Shown here: positions 42,716 to 51,191 of the stretch, piece by piece
How the letters are laid out: every line of letters begins with the position of its first letter
Numbering within the stretch: the stretch's first letter is position 1
Assembly: GCA_016713305.1 (NCBI GenBank)
Contig: JADJPK010000004.1
Location: 682,001 to 746,000, forward strand
DNA: 64,000 nt
Origin: Betaproteobacteria bacterium
Lineage (GTDB): Bacteria > Pseudomonadota > Gammaproteobacteria > Burkholderiales > Ga0077523
Direction: 5' to 3'
Notes under the pieces: generated by a model
What the model saw: only the letters and a program-made list of their open reading frames with translations
The model's database searches: none
What the model was told of the DNA's origin: nothing
Position numbers and translations under genes: made by a program

Positions 42716-43414
42716 ATGCGATCCGCGTTACTTCACTGGCTTACCCTCGCCGCCCTTTCGCTCGCCGCCGTCCCGAGCCAGGCCGTCTCCCTGGAAGAAT
42801 TGCGCGATCAGGAAGTGGCCAGCGCGTTGAGACAGGCCCTGGAGATCGGAGCAGCCAACGCGGTTTCCCGCCTGGGACAGGACAATGGATTCCTGGGCAA
42901 CGAAAAGATCCGGATTCCCCTGCCGGAAAGCCTCGCCAAAGTCGAAAAGGGCATGCGGGTGGTCGGGCTGGGCAAGCAGGCGGACGAACTCGTCACGACC
43001 ATGAATCGGGCCGCCGAGCAGGCGGTCCCGGAGGCCCGGGCGCTCCTGCTCAACACCGTCCGCACGCTCACGATCCAGGACGCCAAGAACATATTGACCG
43101 GTCCGGACGACAGCGCGACGAGCTTCTTCCGCGCGAAGACCCAGGAGGAATTGACGAAACGCTTCCTCCCGATCGTGAGCCGGACCACGAAGAAACTCAA
43201 GCTCGCGGACTACTACAACCGCTTCGCGGCCCGGGGCGTCGCGTTCGGGCTGGTACGTGGGGAGGACGCGAATCTCGACGACTATGTCACGCGAAAGGCC
43301 CTGGACGGCTTGTACGCGACCGTCGCGGAGGAGGAGAAGGCCATTCGTGCCAATCCATTGGACAGCGGCAAGAAACTCGTACGCAAGGTATTCGGGGTGC
43401 TCCTGCCGCAGTAG
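42716..43414 (+). CDS. DUF4197 domain-containing exported protein
   Basis: A 232-residue protein with a signal peptide (RSALLHWLTLAALSLAAVPS, cleavage near SQAVS), then VSLEELRDQEVASALRQALE and LGQDNGFLGNEKIRIPLPES, which are diagnostic of DUF4197, a helical periplasmic family of unknown function. The last part has KLADYYNRFAARGVAFGLVR. The start at 42716 gives the signal peptide. It lies just after the unassigned terminator. Confidence 0.84.
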   Translation: MRSALLHWLTLAALSLAAVPSQAVSLEELRDQEVASALRQALEIGAANAVSRLGQDNGFLGNEKIRIPLPESLAKVEKGMRVVGLGKQADELVTTMNRAAEQAVPEARALLLNTVRTLTIQDAKNILTGPDDSATSFFRAKTQEELTKRFLPIVSRTTKKLKLADYYNRFAARGVAFGLVRGEDANLDDYVTRKALDGLYATVAEEEKAIRANPLDSGKKLVRKVFGVLLPQ

Positions 43415-43585
43415 AGCGGATCTCGCGAGGCCGTTCCGGGGACGCCGTTTCCCGGGCCGCCCTGGCCGCGCCGTTCTTCATTGCCGGACGGGGTCGCCGG
43501 AACACCTCGCGAGGCGTTTCGCGCCTATGCGGTGGCGCAACATCGTCCGATACAATCCTCTTCCCCTGAATCGAGTCCCTCTTCC

Positions 43586-46500
43586 TTGAATCTCGTCGAT
43601 CTCGCCCCGGACACGATCGCGCGTCTGCGGGAAATTCCCTACAACTACACCTCGTTCTCCGACCGGAAGATCGTGATCCGGATGCTCGGCGCTCGCGCCT
43701 GGGATCTGCTGGGCCATCTGCGCGAGGAGCGGCGTACGGGCCGCTCTGCCCGGATGCTCTTCGAGGTTCTCGGCGACATCTGGGTCGTGAGCCGCAACCC
43801 GTATCTCGAGGACGATCTGCTGGCCAATCGCCCGCGACGTGCGGCCCTCGTGCAGGCGCTCCATCATCGGCTGCACGAGATCGAGAAACGGAGGACCAGC
43901 GACGACCCGCGCGTCTCCGAACTGCTCGGCCTGGCGCGCGAGGCCGTGCGCGCATTCGAACAGGAGTTCGAAGACGTCGCCGCCCTTCGCCAGAAGGCGC
44001 TCCGTCGGCTCGCCCGGACGACGCGCAAGGACAACATCGCGTTCGACGGGCTCGCCCGCGTGTCCCACGTCACGGATGCCACCGACTGGCGGGTCGAATA
44101 CCCGTTCGTCGTGCTGTATCCGGACACCGAGGATGAGGTCGCCGAGATGGTCCGGGCCCTCATCGAGCTCGATCTCACCATCATTCCGCGAGGCGGCGGC
44201 ACGGGTTACACGGGCGGGGCGGTGCCGCTCACGAAACGTTCGGCCGTGATCAACACGGAGAAACTGGACCGGCTCTCGCCGATCGAGCATGTGGTGCTTC
44301 CGGGAACGGCCGGCGCCACTCCGACGATCCACTGCGGCGCGGGCGCCGTTACGCGCCGCGTGATGGAAGCCGCCGAGGCGGCAGGCCTCGTCTTTGCCGT
44401 GGATCCGACCTCCGCGGACGCATCGTGCATCGGCGGCAACGTTGCCATGAACGCGGGCGGCAAGAAGGCGGTCCTGTGGGGAACTGCGCTGGACAATCTC
44501 GCCTCCTGGCGCATGGTGGACCCCGCCGGACATCTGGTCGAGATCACCCGGCTGGATCACAACCTCGGCAAGATCCACGATGCCGCCCTGGCGCGCTTCG
44601 CCATTCGCAGATTCCGCTCCGACGGGCGGACGCCGGAGGGAGAAGCGCGAATCCTGGAGATCCCCGGATCCCGTTTCCGCAAGGAAGGGCTGGGCAAGGA
44701 CGTCACCGACAAGTTCCTCGCGGGCCTTCCCGGCGTGCAGAAGGAAGGCTGCGATGGAATCATCACATCGGCCTCTTTCATACTGCATCGCATGCCCCGG
44801 CACGTGCGCACGGTATGTCTGGAATTCTTCGGACAGGTCCGGGATGCCGTACCGTCCATCGTGGAGATCAAGCGTCACATGGATGCCCGGCCCGGGGGCG
44901 CGGTGCTCGCCGGCCTCGAACACCTGGACGAGCGCTACGTGAAGGCCGTCGGATACGCCACGAAGGCCAAGCGCGGTGTCCGCCCGAAGATGGTGCTGCT
45001 GGCCGACATCGCCTCCGATGACGAGAACGCGGCGGGCGGCGCTGCCTCCCAGGTTGTCCGCATCGCCAACGCGCGCGGCGGTGAAGGCTTCATCGCGGTA
45101 TCGCCGGAGAATCGCCGGAAGTTCTGGCTGGACCGCGCGCGCACCGCTGCAATAGCCAAGCACACGAACGCCTTCAAGATCAACGAGGACGTCGTGATCC
45201 CGCTGGAACGCCTGGGCGAATACTCCGACGGGATCGAACGCATCAATATCGAGCTTTCCCTGCGCAACAAGATCGCGCTGATGGGCGAGCTGGAGAGCTT
45301 CTTCGGCGGTCCGTTGTCAGTGCACCTGAGCGGCGAGGCGATCTCCGCGGCCGATCTGCTTGGCGGATTGCCCGAGAACGCCATCGGCGTGTGCCGCGAT
45401 GCGCGGGAACGCTGGCAATGGCTGCTGGAAAACCTGGACGAACCGGCGGGCGGGTACGCCCGGTTCCTCGCCGCGCGCGACACGCCTTCCGACCCGCTTC
45501 GCGGATCCGGCGAGCTCGCCAATCGCACCGTGTTTCGCACGCTGCAGGACTATTCGCTGAGGGTGTCGTGGAAGTCGGAGGTCCGCGAAGCATTGATGCA
45601 GCTCTTCGACGGCCGCGCCTTCGACGCGATCCGGGCGGAGATCGACTCCATCCACAAGCGGGTCCTGAAGAGCCGTGTCTTCGTGGCGCTGCACATGCAC
45701 GCGGGCGACGGAAACGTCCACACGAACATCCCCGTCAATTCGGACGACTACGCGATGCTGCAGGCGGCGAACGCCGCCGTGGGCCGCATCATGGTGCTGG
45801 CGAAGTCGCTGGGTGGCGTGATCTCGGGCGAACACGGCATCGGCATCACCAAGCTCGACTTCCTGGAGCCCGGCGAGATCGAGGCCTTCCGCGCCTACAA
45901 GGCGGAGGTGGACCCGCAGAACCGCTTCAATGCAGGCAAGCTGATGGCCGGGGCAAATCTGGACAAGGCCTACACCCCATCCTTCAACCTGCTGGAGCTG
46001 GAGAGCCTGATCCTGGAGCAGAGCGCGATTGGAGAGATCTCCGATTCGATCAAGGACTGCCTGCGCTGCGGCAAGTGCAAACCGGTGTGCTCGACGCACG
46101 TGCCAAGGGCGAATCTGCTCTATTCGCCCCGCAACAAGATACTGGCCACCTCGCTGCTGATCGAGGCGTTCCTCTACGAAGAACAGACCCGGCGCGGCAT
46201 CTCGCTCATGCACTTCGACGAGTTCGGCGATGTCGCCGATCACTGCACCGTGTGCCACAAGTGTGTGAATCCGTGCCCGGTCGACATCGATTTCGGCGAT
46301 GTCTCCATGGCCATGCGGGGATTCCTCCGCGCTCAGGGGAAGAAGAAGTTCAACGCGGGAACAGCCGCGTCGATGTTCTTCCTCAATGCGACCGATCCGG
46401 CGACGATCAAGCTCGTCCGCACGGCGATGATCGACTGGGGCTACCGCGCCCAGAGAGCGGGGCACGCGTGGGCGAAACGTCTCGGATTGATCCAGCGGCA

Positions 46501-47464
46501 GACGAGGCAGCCGCCGGCCACGCTGGGCAGGCCGGAAGTGAAGGCCCAGGTGATTCACTTCCTGAACAAGCCCATGCCGCGTTCCGTCCCCCGGAAAACG
46601 GCGCGCGCGCTGCTGGACATCGAGGACAAGACCATCGTCCCGGTGATCCGGGATCCGCGCAAGGCGGGCGACGACGCCGATGCCGTTTTCTATTTCCCGG
46701 GATGCGGCTCCGAGCGCCTGTTCAGTCAGGTGGGCCTGGCCACCCAGGCGATGCTCTACCACGTGGGCGCCGTCACGGTGCTTCCGCCGGGATATCTGTG
46801 CTGCGGCTATCCGCAACGATCCGCCGGCGAGACGCAGAAGGGCCAGGCCATTTCTACGGACAACCGGGTGCTGTTTCACCGGGTCGCGAACACGCTCAAC
46901 TATCTGGACATCAAGACCGTCATCGTCTCGTGCGGCACGTGCATGGATCAGTTGGCGGGCTACGAGTTCGACCGCATCTTCCCTGGCTGCAGGCTGCTCG
47001 ACATTCACGAGTACCTGATGGAAAAGGGCGTGAAGCTCGAAGGCGTGACCGGCACGCGATACATGTATCACGACCCTTGTCACACGCCGATGAAGACGCA
47101 TGCCCCCATCAAGGTCGTGAACCGCCTGATGGGTTCGGACGTGAAGCCGAGCGAGCGTTGCTGCGGCGAATCCGGGACCCTCGCGGTGACGCGCCCCGAC
47201 ATCTCGACTCAGGTCCGCTTCCGCAAGGAGGAAGAGATGCGCAAGGTCGCGGGCAGTCTGCGCGAAGACGGGTTCCCAGGCGAGATCAAGGTGCTCACGT
47301 CCTGTCCATCCTGCCTCCAGGGACTCTCGCGCTACAACGACGATTCCGGCACGCAGGCCGATTACATCGTCGTGGAGATCGCCCGTCACGTGCTGGGCGA
47401 GAACTGGCTCGACTCCTACGTGGAACAGGCCAACCGCGGGGGCATCGAGAGGGTGCTGTTGTGA
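43586..47464 (+). CDS. FAD-linked oxidoreductase fused to Fe-S subunit (DUF3683/DUF3400 type)
   Basis: A protein of about 1290 residues that combines a D-lactate/glycolate-type FAD dehydrogenase with its iron-sulfur electron-transfer part. After DUF3683 comes the FAD-binding domain (IIPRGGGTGYTGGAVPLTKR, DPTSADASCIGGNVAMNAGG), the C-terminal oxidase domain with GVISGEHGIGITKLDFL, then two 4Fe-4S motifs (CLRCGKCKPVCS near residue 825 and CTVCHKCVNPCPVD near 887) and two CCG domains (GYLCCGYPQRSAG; CCGESGTLAVTRP). Likely oxidises a 2-hydroxy acid and passes electrons to the quinone pool. Start uncertain: TTG at 43586 follows a TACAAT box (43551-43556); the frame is open upstream to 43481. Confidence 0.9.
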   Translation: MNLVDLAPDTIARLREIPYNYTSFSDRKIVIRMLGARAWDLLGHLREERRTGRSARMLFEVLGDIWVVSRNPYLEDDLLANRPRRAALVQALHHRLHEIEKRRTSDDPRVSELLGLAREAVRAFEQEFEDVAALRQKALRRLARTTRKDNIAFDGLARVSHVTDATDWRVEYPFVVLYPDTEDEVAEMVRALIELDLTIIPRGGGTGYTGGAVPLTKRSAVINTEKLDRLSPIEHVVLPGTAGATPTIHCGAGAVTRRVMEAAEAAGLVFAVDPTSADASCIGGNVAMNAGGKKAVLWGTALDNLASWRMVDPAGHLVEITRLDHNLGKIHDAALARFAIRRFRSDGRTPEGEARILEIPGSRFRKEGLGKDVTDKFLAGLPGVQKEGCDGIITSASFILHRMPRHVRTVCLEFFGQVRDAVPSIVEIKRHMDARPGGAVLAGLEHLDERYVKAVGYATKAKRGVRPKMVLLADIASDDENAAGGAASQVVRIANARGGEGFIAVSPENRRKFWLDRARTAAIAKHTNAFKINEDVVIPLERLGEYSDGIERINIELSLRNKIALMGELESFFGGPLSVHLSGEAISAADLLGGLPENAIGVCRDARERWQWLLENLDEPAGGYARFLAARDTPSDPLRGSGELANRTVFRTLQDYSLRVSWKSEVREALMQLFDGRAFDAIRAEIDSIHKRVLKSRVFVALHMHAGDGNVHTNIPVNSDDYAMLQAANAAVGRIMVLAKSLGGVISGEHGIGITKLDFLEPGEIEAFRAYKAEVDPQNRFNAGKLMAGANLDKAYTPSFNLLELESLILEQSAIGEISDSIKDCLRCGKCKPVCSTHVPRANLLYSPRNKILATSLLIEAFLYEEQTRRGISLMHFDEFGDVADHCTVCHKCVNPCPVDIDFGDVSMAMRGFLRAQGKKKFNAGTAASMFFLNATDPATIKLVRTAMIDWGYRAQRAGHAWAKRLGLIQRQTRQPPATLGRPEVKAQVIHFLNKPMPRSVPRKTARALLDIEDKTIVPVIRDPRKAGDDADAVFYFPGCGSERLFSQVGLATQAMLYHVGAVTVLPPGYLCCGYPQRSAGETQKGQAISTDNRVLFHRVANTLNYLDIKTVIVSCGTCMDQLAGYEFDRIFPGCRLLDIHEYLMEKGVKLEGVTGTRYMYHDPCHTPMKTHAPIKVVNRLMGSDVKPSERCCGESGTLAVTRPDISTQVRFRKEEEMRKVAGSLREDGFPGEIKVLTSCPSCLQGLSRYNDDSGTQADYIVVEIARHVLGENWLDSYVEQANRGGIERVLL

Positions 47465-47886
47465 GTGCCGGAGGCTGCGTGTTCTGCGAGTCCGCCGGGG
47501 GAGAGATCCTGTGGCGGGACGAACTTCTCCGGATCGTGCTCGCGCCCGAGCCGGATTACCCCGGGTTTCTTCGGGTGGTATGGCGCGCGCACGTGCGAGA
47601 GATGACCGATCTCCCGCCGGAACATCGGGTCAGGCTGATGGAGGCGGTGTTCGCGGCCGAACAGGCGCTGCGCACGGTCGTTTCCCCCGACAAGATCAAT
47701 CTGGCGAGCTTCGGCAACGTCGTGCCTCATCTGCACTGGCACGTCATTCCGCGGTTTGGCGACGATCCGCATTTTCCCAGCCCCGTCTGGGGGACGCGTG
47801 TGCGTGAGCAGCCGCATGCGCTCGCAAACGATGCGCCGGAACGTCTGCGCAGCCACTTCGCTTCTGCCCTCGGTCCTGGGAATTGA
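47461..47886 (+). CDS. HIT-family nucleotide-binding hydrolase
   Basis: A 141-residue histidine-triad protein with a C-x-x-C near the start (GGCVFCESAGG), INLASFGNVV, and the catalytic HLHWHVIPRF motif (HxHxHx). HIT proteins cleave nucleoside-phosphoramidate or dinucleoside-polyphosphate bonds. GTG at 47461 overlaps the preceding stop by four bases (GTGA), so it is coupled to the FAD/Fe-S oxidoreductase. Confidence 0.88.
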   Translation: MSAGGCVFCESAGGEILWRDELLRIVLAPEPDYPGFLRVVWRAHVREMTDLPPEHRVRLMEAVFAAEQALRTVVSPDKINLASFGNVVPHLHWHVIPRFGDDPHFPSPVWGTRVREQPHALANDAPERLRSHFASALGPGN

Positions 47887-47985
47887 AATCAGGATGTCCC
47901 ACCACCGCCATTTTCATCCCGCACCCGGCGCAGGCTTGCAGTGGAAGACCACGTCGATGGGCCTCGCTTTGCAGGAGATGACGCA

Positions 47986-48807
47986 GTGAACGAGTCGGTC
48001 CTTGGCTTCTACGACCGGATGGCCTCGGAATACCACCTCATGTTCGGCGACTGGCGATCGGAGGTACGTGCACAGGGCGCGACTCTGGACCGTCTGCTGC
48101 GTGTGGACGAACAGCCGCTCCGTGTCCTGGACTGCGCGTGCGGCATAGGGACCCAGGCGATCGGTCTCGCGCTCCAGGGTCATCGAGTCCACGCGACCGA
48201 TCTGAGCCCGGCCGCGGTGGCTCGAGCCCGCTCGGAAGCAGAAGCGTTCGGTGCCACGCTGACCTTCGGTGTCGCGGCATTCCAGTCGCTTTCCGGCGAG
48301 GTTCCGGAACAATTCGACGTGGTGGTGTGCTGCGACAATGCGATCGCGCACCTCATCGATGATGCGGATCTCGTCCATGCGTTGCACGAAATGCGATCCC
48401 GGCTCGTTCAGGGGGGGCGACTGGTGGTGAGCATCCGGGACTACGATCGGCTGCTGGAGCCGCAAGGCTCGCCTGCGGACCCGGGACTGCCCGGCATGGG
48501 ATCCGCGGCGACATCGGCGCTCCCCGCGGGCACCATGCCCAGGGTGTTCGACGGGGAAGGAGGGCGACGCATTGCCTTCCAGGTGTGGGACTGGACAGAG
48601 GACCGCCGCAGTTACGCCGTGAATCAGTTCTTCGTGAAGAGCGCGGCGGAGGGCTACACGACAAGCCACTACGTATCCCGTTTCCGGGCTCTGCGCCGCG
48701 CGGAATTGACCTCGGCACTGCGGCAAGCCGGCTTTCTGCAGACGCAATGGCGGATGCCGGCAGAGAGCGGGTTCTATCAACCGTTGGTGATCGCCTCGCG
48801 AGACTGA
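47986..48807 (+). CDS. class I SAM-dependent methyltransferase
   Basis: A 273-residue methyltransferase with motif I VLDCACGIGTQAIGLALQG, the acidic loop ATDLSP and motif IV-like FDVVVCCDNAIAHL. The substrate is unknown. The start is taken as GTG at 47986, because AGGAG at 47973-47977 sits eight bases upstream; a longer form from 47941 lacks such a site. It follows the HIT gene and converges with phoR. Confidence 0.85.
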   Translation: MNESVLGFYDRMASEYHLMFGDWRSEVRAQGATLDRLLRVDEQPLRVLDCACGIGTQAIGLALQGHRVHATDLSPAAVARARSEAEAFGATLTFGVAAFQSLSGEVPEQFDVVVCCDNAIAHLIDDADLVHALHEMRSRLVQGGRLVVSIRDYDRLLEPQGSPADPGLPGMGSAATSALPAGTMPRVFDGEGGRRIAFQVWDWTEDRRSYAVNQFFVKSAAEGYTTSHYVSRFRALRRAELTSALRQAGFLQTQWRMPAESGFYQPLVIASRD

Positions 48808-48827
48808 GCGTTCGCGGCCGTGAGCGA

Positions 48828-50175
48828 CTAGCGGATCGCTGAATTCGCCATGGATCGGGAGGGGGACGGAAGAATGGCCTGAACCATCCGTTCCGGCGGA
48901 AAGACAGCGCGGAAGACGCTTCCCTTGCCCGGCTCGCTCTCGATTTCGAGGTGGGCCTGGTGACGTGACAGCACATGCTTGACGATGGCGAGTCCCAGCC
49001 CCGTTCCGCCGGTTTCCCGCGAGCGGCTCCGATCCACCCGGTAGAACCGCTCGGTCAGACGGTCGATGTGATGGGGCTCGATGCCCAACCCCGTATCACG
49101 CACCGAAAAGACCGGGCTTCCCGACGACACCTTCCAGCAGATGTCGATCTGTCCGTGTTCGGGGGATCGCGTTGCTGACGAAGTTGCCGAACGCGCTGCG
49201 AAGCTCTTCGAAATTCCCGCGCAGATCGTTCGGCGTCTCGATCCTCACCCGGATCTCGTGCCGGCCGTTCGACAGGGCAAGGGCATCCTGATACAGCTGC
49301 TGCAGCAGGTCGGCGACGTGGACGTCCTCTTCCCGCGGCGGCGCGTTGGTGCTTTCCAGCCGCGACAACGTCAGCAGATCCTCCACCAGGCGGCTCATTC
49401 GCACCGCCTGCTGAGTCATGAGCTTGATCGAACGCTGCATCATGTCCGGGTCCGCTTCGGGCATGTCGCTCAGCGTCTCCAGGAAACCCGTCAGAACGGT
49501 CAAGGGCGTACGCAGTTCGTGGGAGACGTTGGCGACGAAGTCCCGTCGCATGGTCTCCAGCCGCTCTCCGCGGGTGATGTCGCGGCCCAGCAGCAGCTTT
49601 TCATGGTCCCCGTAGGGCACGACCTGAACCGACAGGATGGTCTCCATTCCACCCGGGTTCACCTTCATGACGAGAGGAGCCGAGAAATCGTCGCCCTGCA
49701 GATAGTCCACGAACTGCGGCTGGCGAAGCAGATTGGTCACCTGATGCCCGCGATCGCGACGGGCGTCCAGCCCGAAATGAACGTTCGCCCGCGGATTGCA
49801 CCACTGCAGGCTGTTGTTCTCGTCGAGAATGATCACCGCTTCCGGTAGCGCAGCCCCCGCTTTCTGGAAGCGGGTAAGCGCTTCCTGGAGACTCGCCTCC
49901 GTCTGCGCCTGGGTCTTCTGCATCCGCAACAGCCGCGAAAAGGCCAGCGCCCACAGGCCGCTGCCTTCGGGAAAGTTCTCTGCCTTGGGATCGAGGATCC
50001 AGCGCCGGAACAGCGAGAAGTTATACAGCTGGTGCAATAACATGCCTGCGAGCAGCACCGTGGTCAGGAGCAGGCCGGCGACCGGACCGGCCACGAGCCA
50101 CAGCAGGGCGCCCAGGCCGAGAATGGAACCGATGACGGCAGCAGGGCGCCGCCAGGGCCTGTTCACGGTGAACAC
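48828..50175 (-). CDS. phoR: phosphate-regulon sensor histidine kinase, disrupted by a short deletion
   Basis: Partner of PhoB. From the ATG at 50175 there are two N-terminal hydrophobic segments, a PAS domain (AVIILDENNSLQWCNPRANV), HisKA with RRDFVANVSHELRTPLTVLT and the HATPase N-box NFVSNAI, where the frame changes. The other frame resumes at the second half of the ATPase domain (VFSVRDTGLGIEPHHIDRLT, FYRVDRSRSRETGGTGLGLA). The family has NAIRYTPEGG-like sequence here; restoring eight bases at about 49163 (codons for RYT and part of the next) gives a 451-residue protein. A deletion of eight is not a homopolymer slip, so either a real deletion or an assembly collapse is possible. phoB lies upstream, 259 bases away. 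Confidence 0.88.
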
Positions 50176-50434
50176 CTTGCGACGGTGCCATGGGAGGGCC
50201 GGGCGCCCGTCATCGGGTTTTTCCCGCGGGTCCGCTGCCGGCTGACACGCTGGCCATGGTCACCCCCTGTGGGTCGAAGGACGGTCGAAGTGCGCGGTCG
50301 CGCCGAAGGTCCATGCTGGGCGTTGCTCCCGTTCTGCCATCGCGAACTTCCGACGGCAGCGCGTTTCCCGCGCATGTCGATCAGACCTTGCTTCACCGCC
50401 TTGATTATCGCACCGGGTTCGGGCACCAGGACGT

Positions 50435-51124
50435 TCAGAGCGACGCCGACATCCTGTAGCCGGTGCCCCGCACGGTCTGCACCAGATTGTCGAGGCTGAC
50501 GGGTTCCAGCGCCTTGCGCAAACGCCGGATGTGCACGTCGACGGTCCGTTCTTCCACGAAGACGTGGTCTCCCCATACCTGATCCAGCAACTGCGCGCGC
50601 GAATGCACCCGCTCCGGGTGGGTCATCAGGAAGTGGAGAAGCCGGAATTCCGTGGGGCCGAGATCCACTGGCTGTCCGGCACCCGTGACGCGATGGCTTG
50701 CCGGGTCCAGTTCGAGATCGCCGATGCGCACGAGATCGTCGGTCATCTGGGGTGCCCGCCGGCGCAGAACCGCCTTGACGCGGGCATTGAGTTCCCGCGG
50801 AGAGAACGGTTTGGTCACGTAATCGTCCGCGCCCGTCTCCAGGCCCGTCAGTTTGTCCTGTTCATCCGAACGGGCCGTGAGCATGATGATGGGTATCTGC
50901 CGGGTCCGCCGGTCTGCCCGAAGGCGCCGCGCGAATTCGACACCGGACATCCCGGGCAGCATCCAGTCCAGCAAGACCAGATCGGGGAGTTCCCCCTGGA
51001 CCAGCGAAAACGCCTGCTCGGCGCTTTCCGCCTTGAGCAGCTGGTGCCCTGCCTGCCGCAGGTTGTACGAGATGAGTTCCTGAATCGCCGGTTCGTCTTC
51101 GACAACGAGAATCGTGGCCGCCAT
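50435..51124 (-). CDS. phoB: phosphate-regulon response regulator
   Basis: A 229-residue OmpR-family regulator, the same length as E. coli PhoB. Receiver domain: TILVVEDEPAIQELISYNLR, phospho-acceptor LVLLDWMLPGMSG (Asp near 54), LTARSDEQDK and DDYVTKPFSPREL. The DNA-binding winged helix has LGPTEFRLLHFLMTHPERVH and RTVDVHIRRLRKALEP. It activates phosphate-starvation genes. The porin gene at 58077 in this window has a plausible PhoB promoter. Upstream of its start a TATCAT -10-like box is seen on the minus strand. Confidence 0.94.
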   Translation of the reverse strand: MAATILVVEDEPAIQELISYNLRQAGHQLLKAESAEQAFSLVQGELPDLVLLDWMLPGMSGVEFARRLRADRRTRQIPIIMLTARSDEQDKLTGLETGADDYVTKPFSPRELNARVKAVLRRRAPQMTDDLVRIGDLELDPASHRVTGAGQPVDLGPTEFRLLHFLMTHPERVHSRAQLLDQVWGDHVFVEERTVDVHIRRLRKALEPVSLDNLVQTVRGTGYRMSASL

Positions 51125-51191
51125 GCATGTCTCCCGACTTCGACAACGTCGACGGGATGATATGAACAAATTGTTGCAGAACCGTGACCGA

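Noticed and set aside
50176..50434. A gene between phoR and phoB
   Set aside because: Open frames here are shadows without ribosome-binding site or recognisable sequence; treated as intergenic.
51125..51191. Pho boxes upstream of phoB (CTGCAAC-N4-TGTTCAT on the minus strand)
   Set aside because: Only about four of seven positions match in each half-site, much weaker than the porin promoter; not enough to claim autoregulation.
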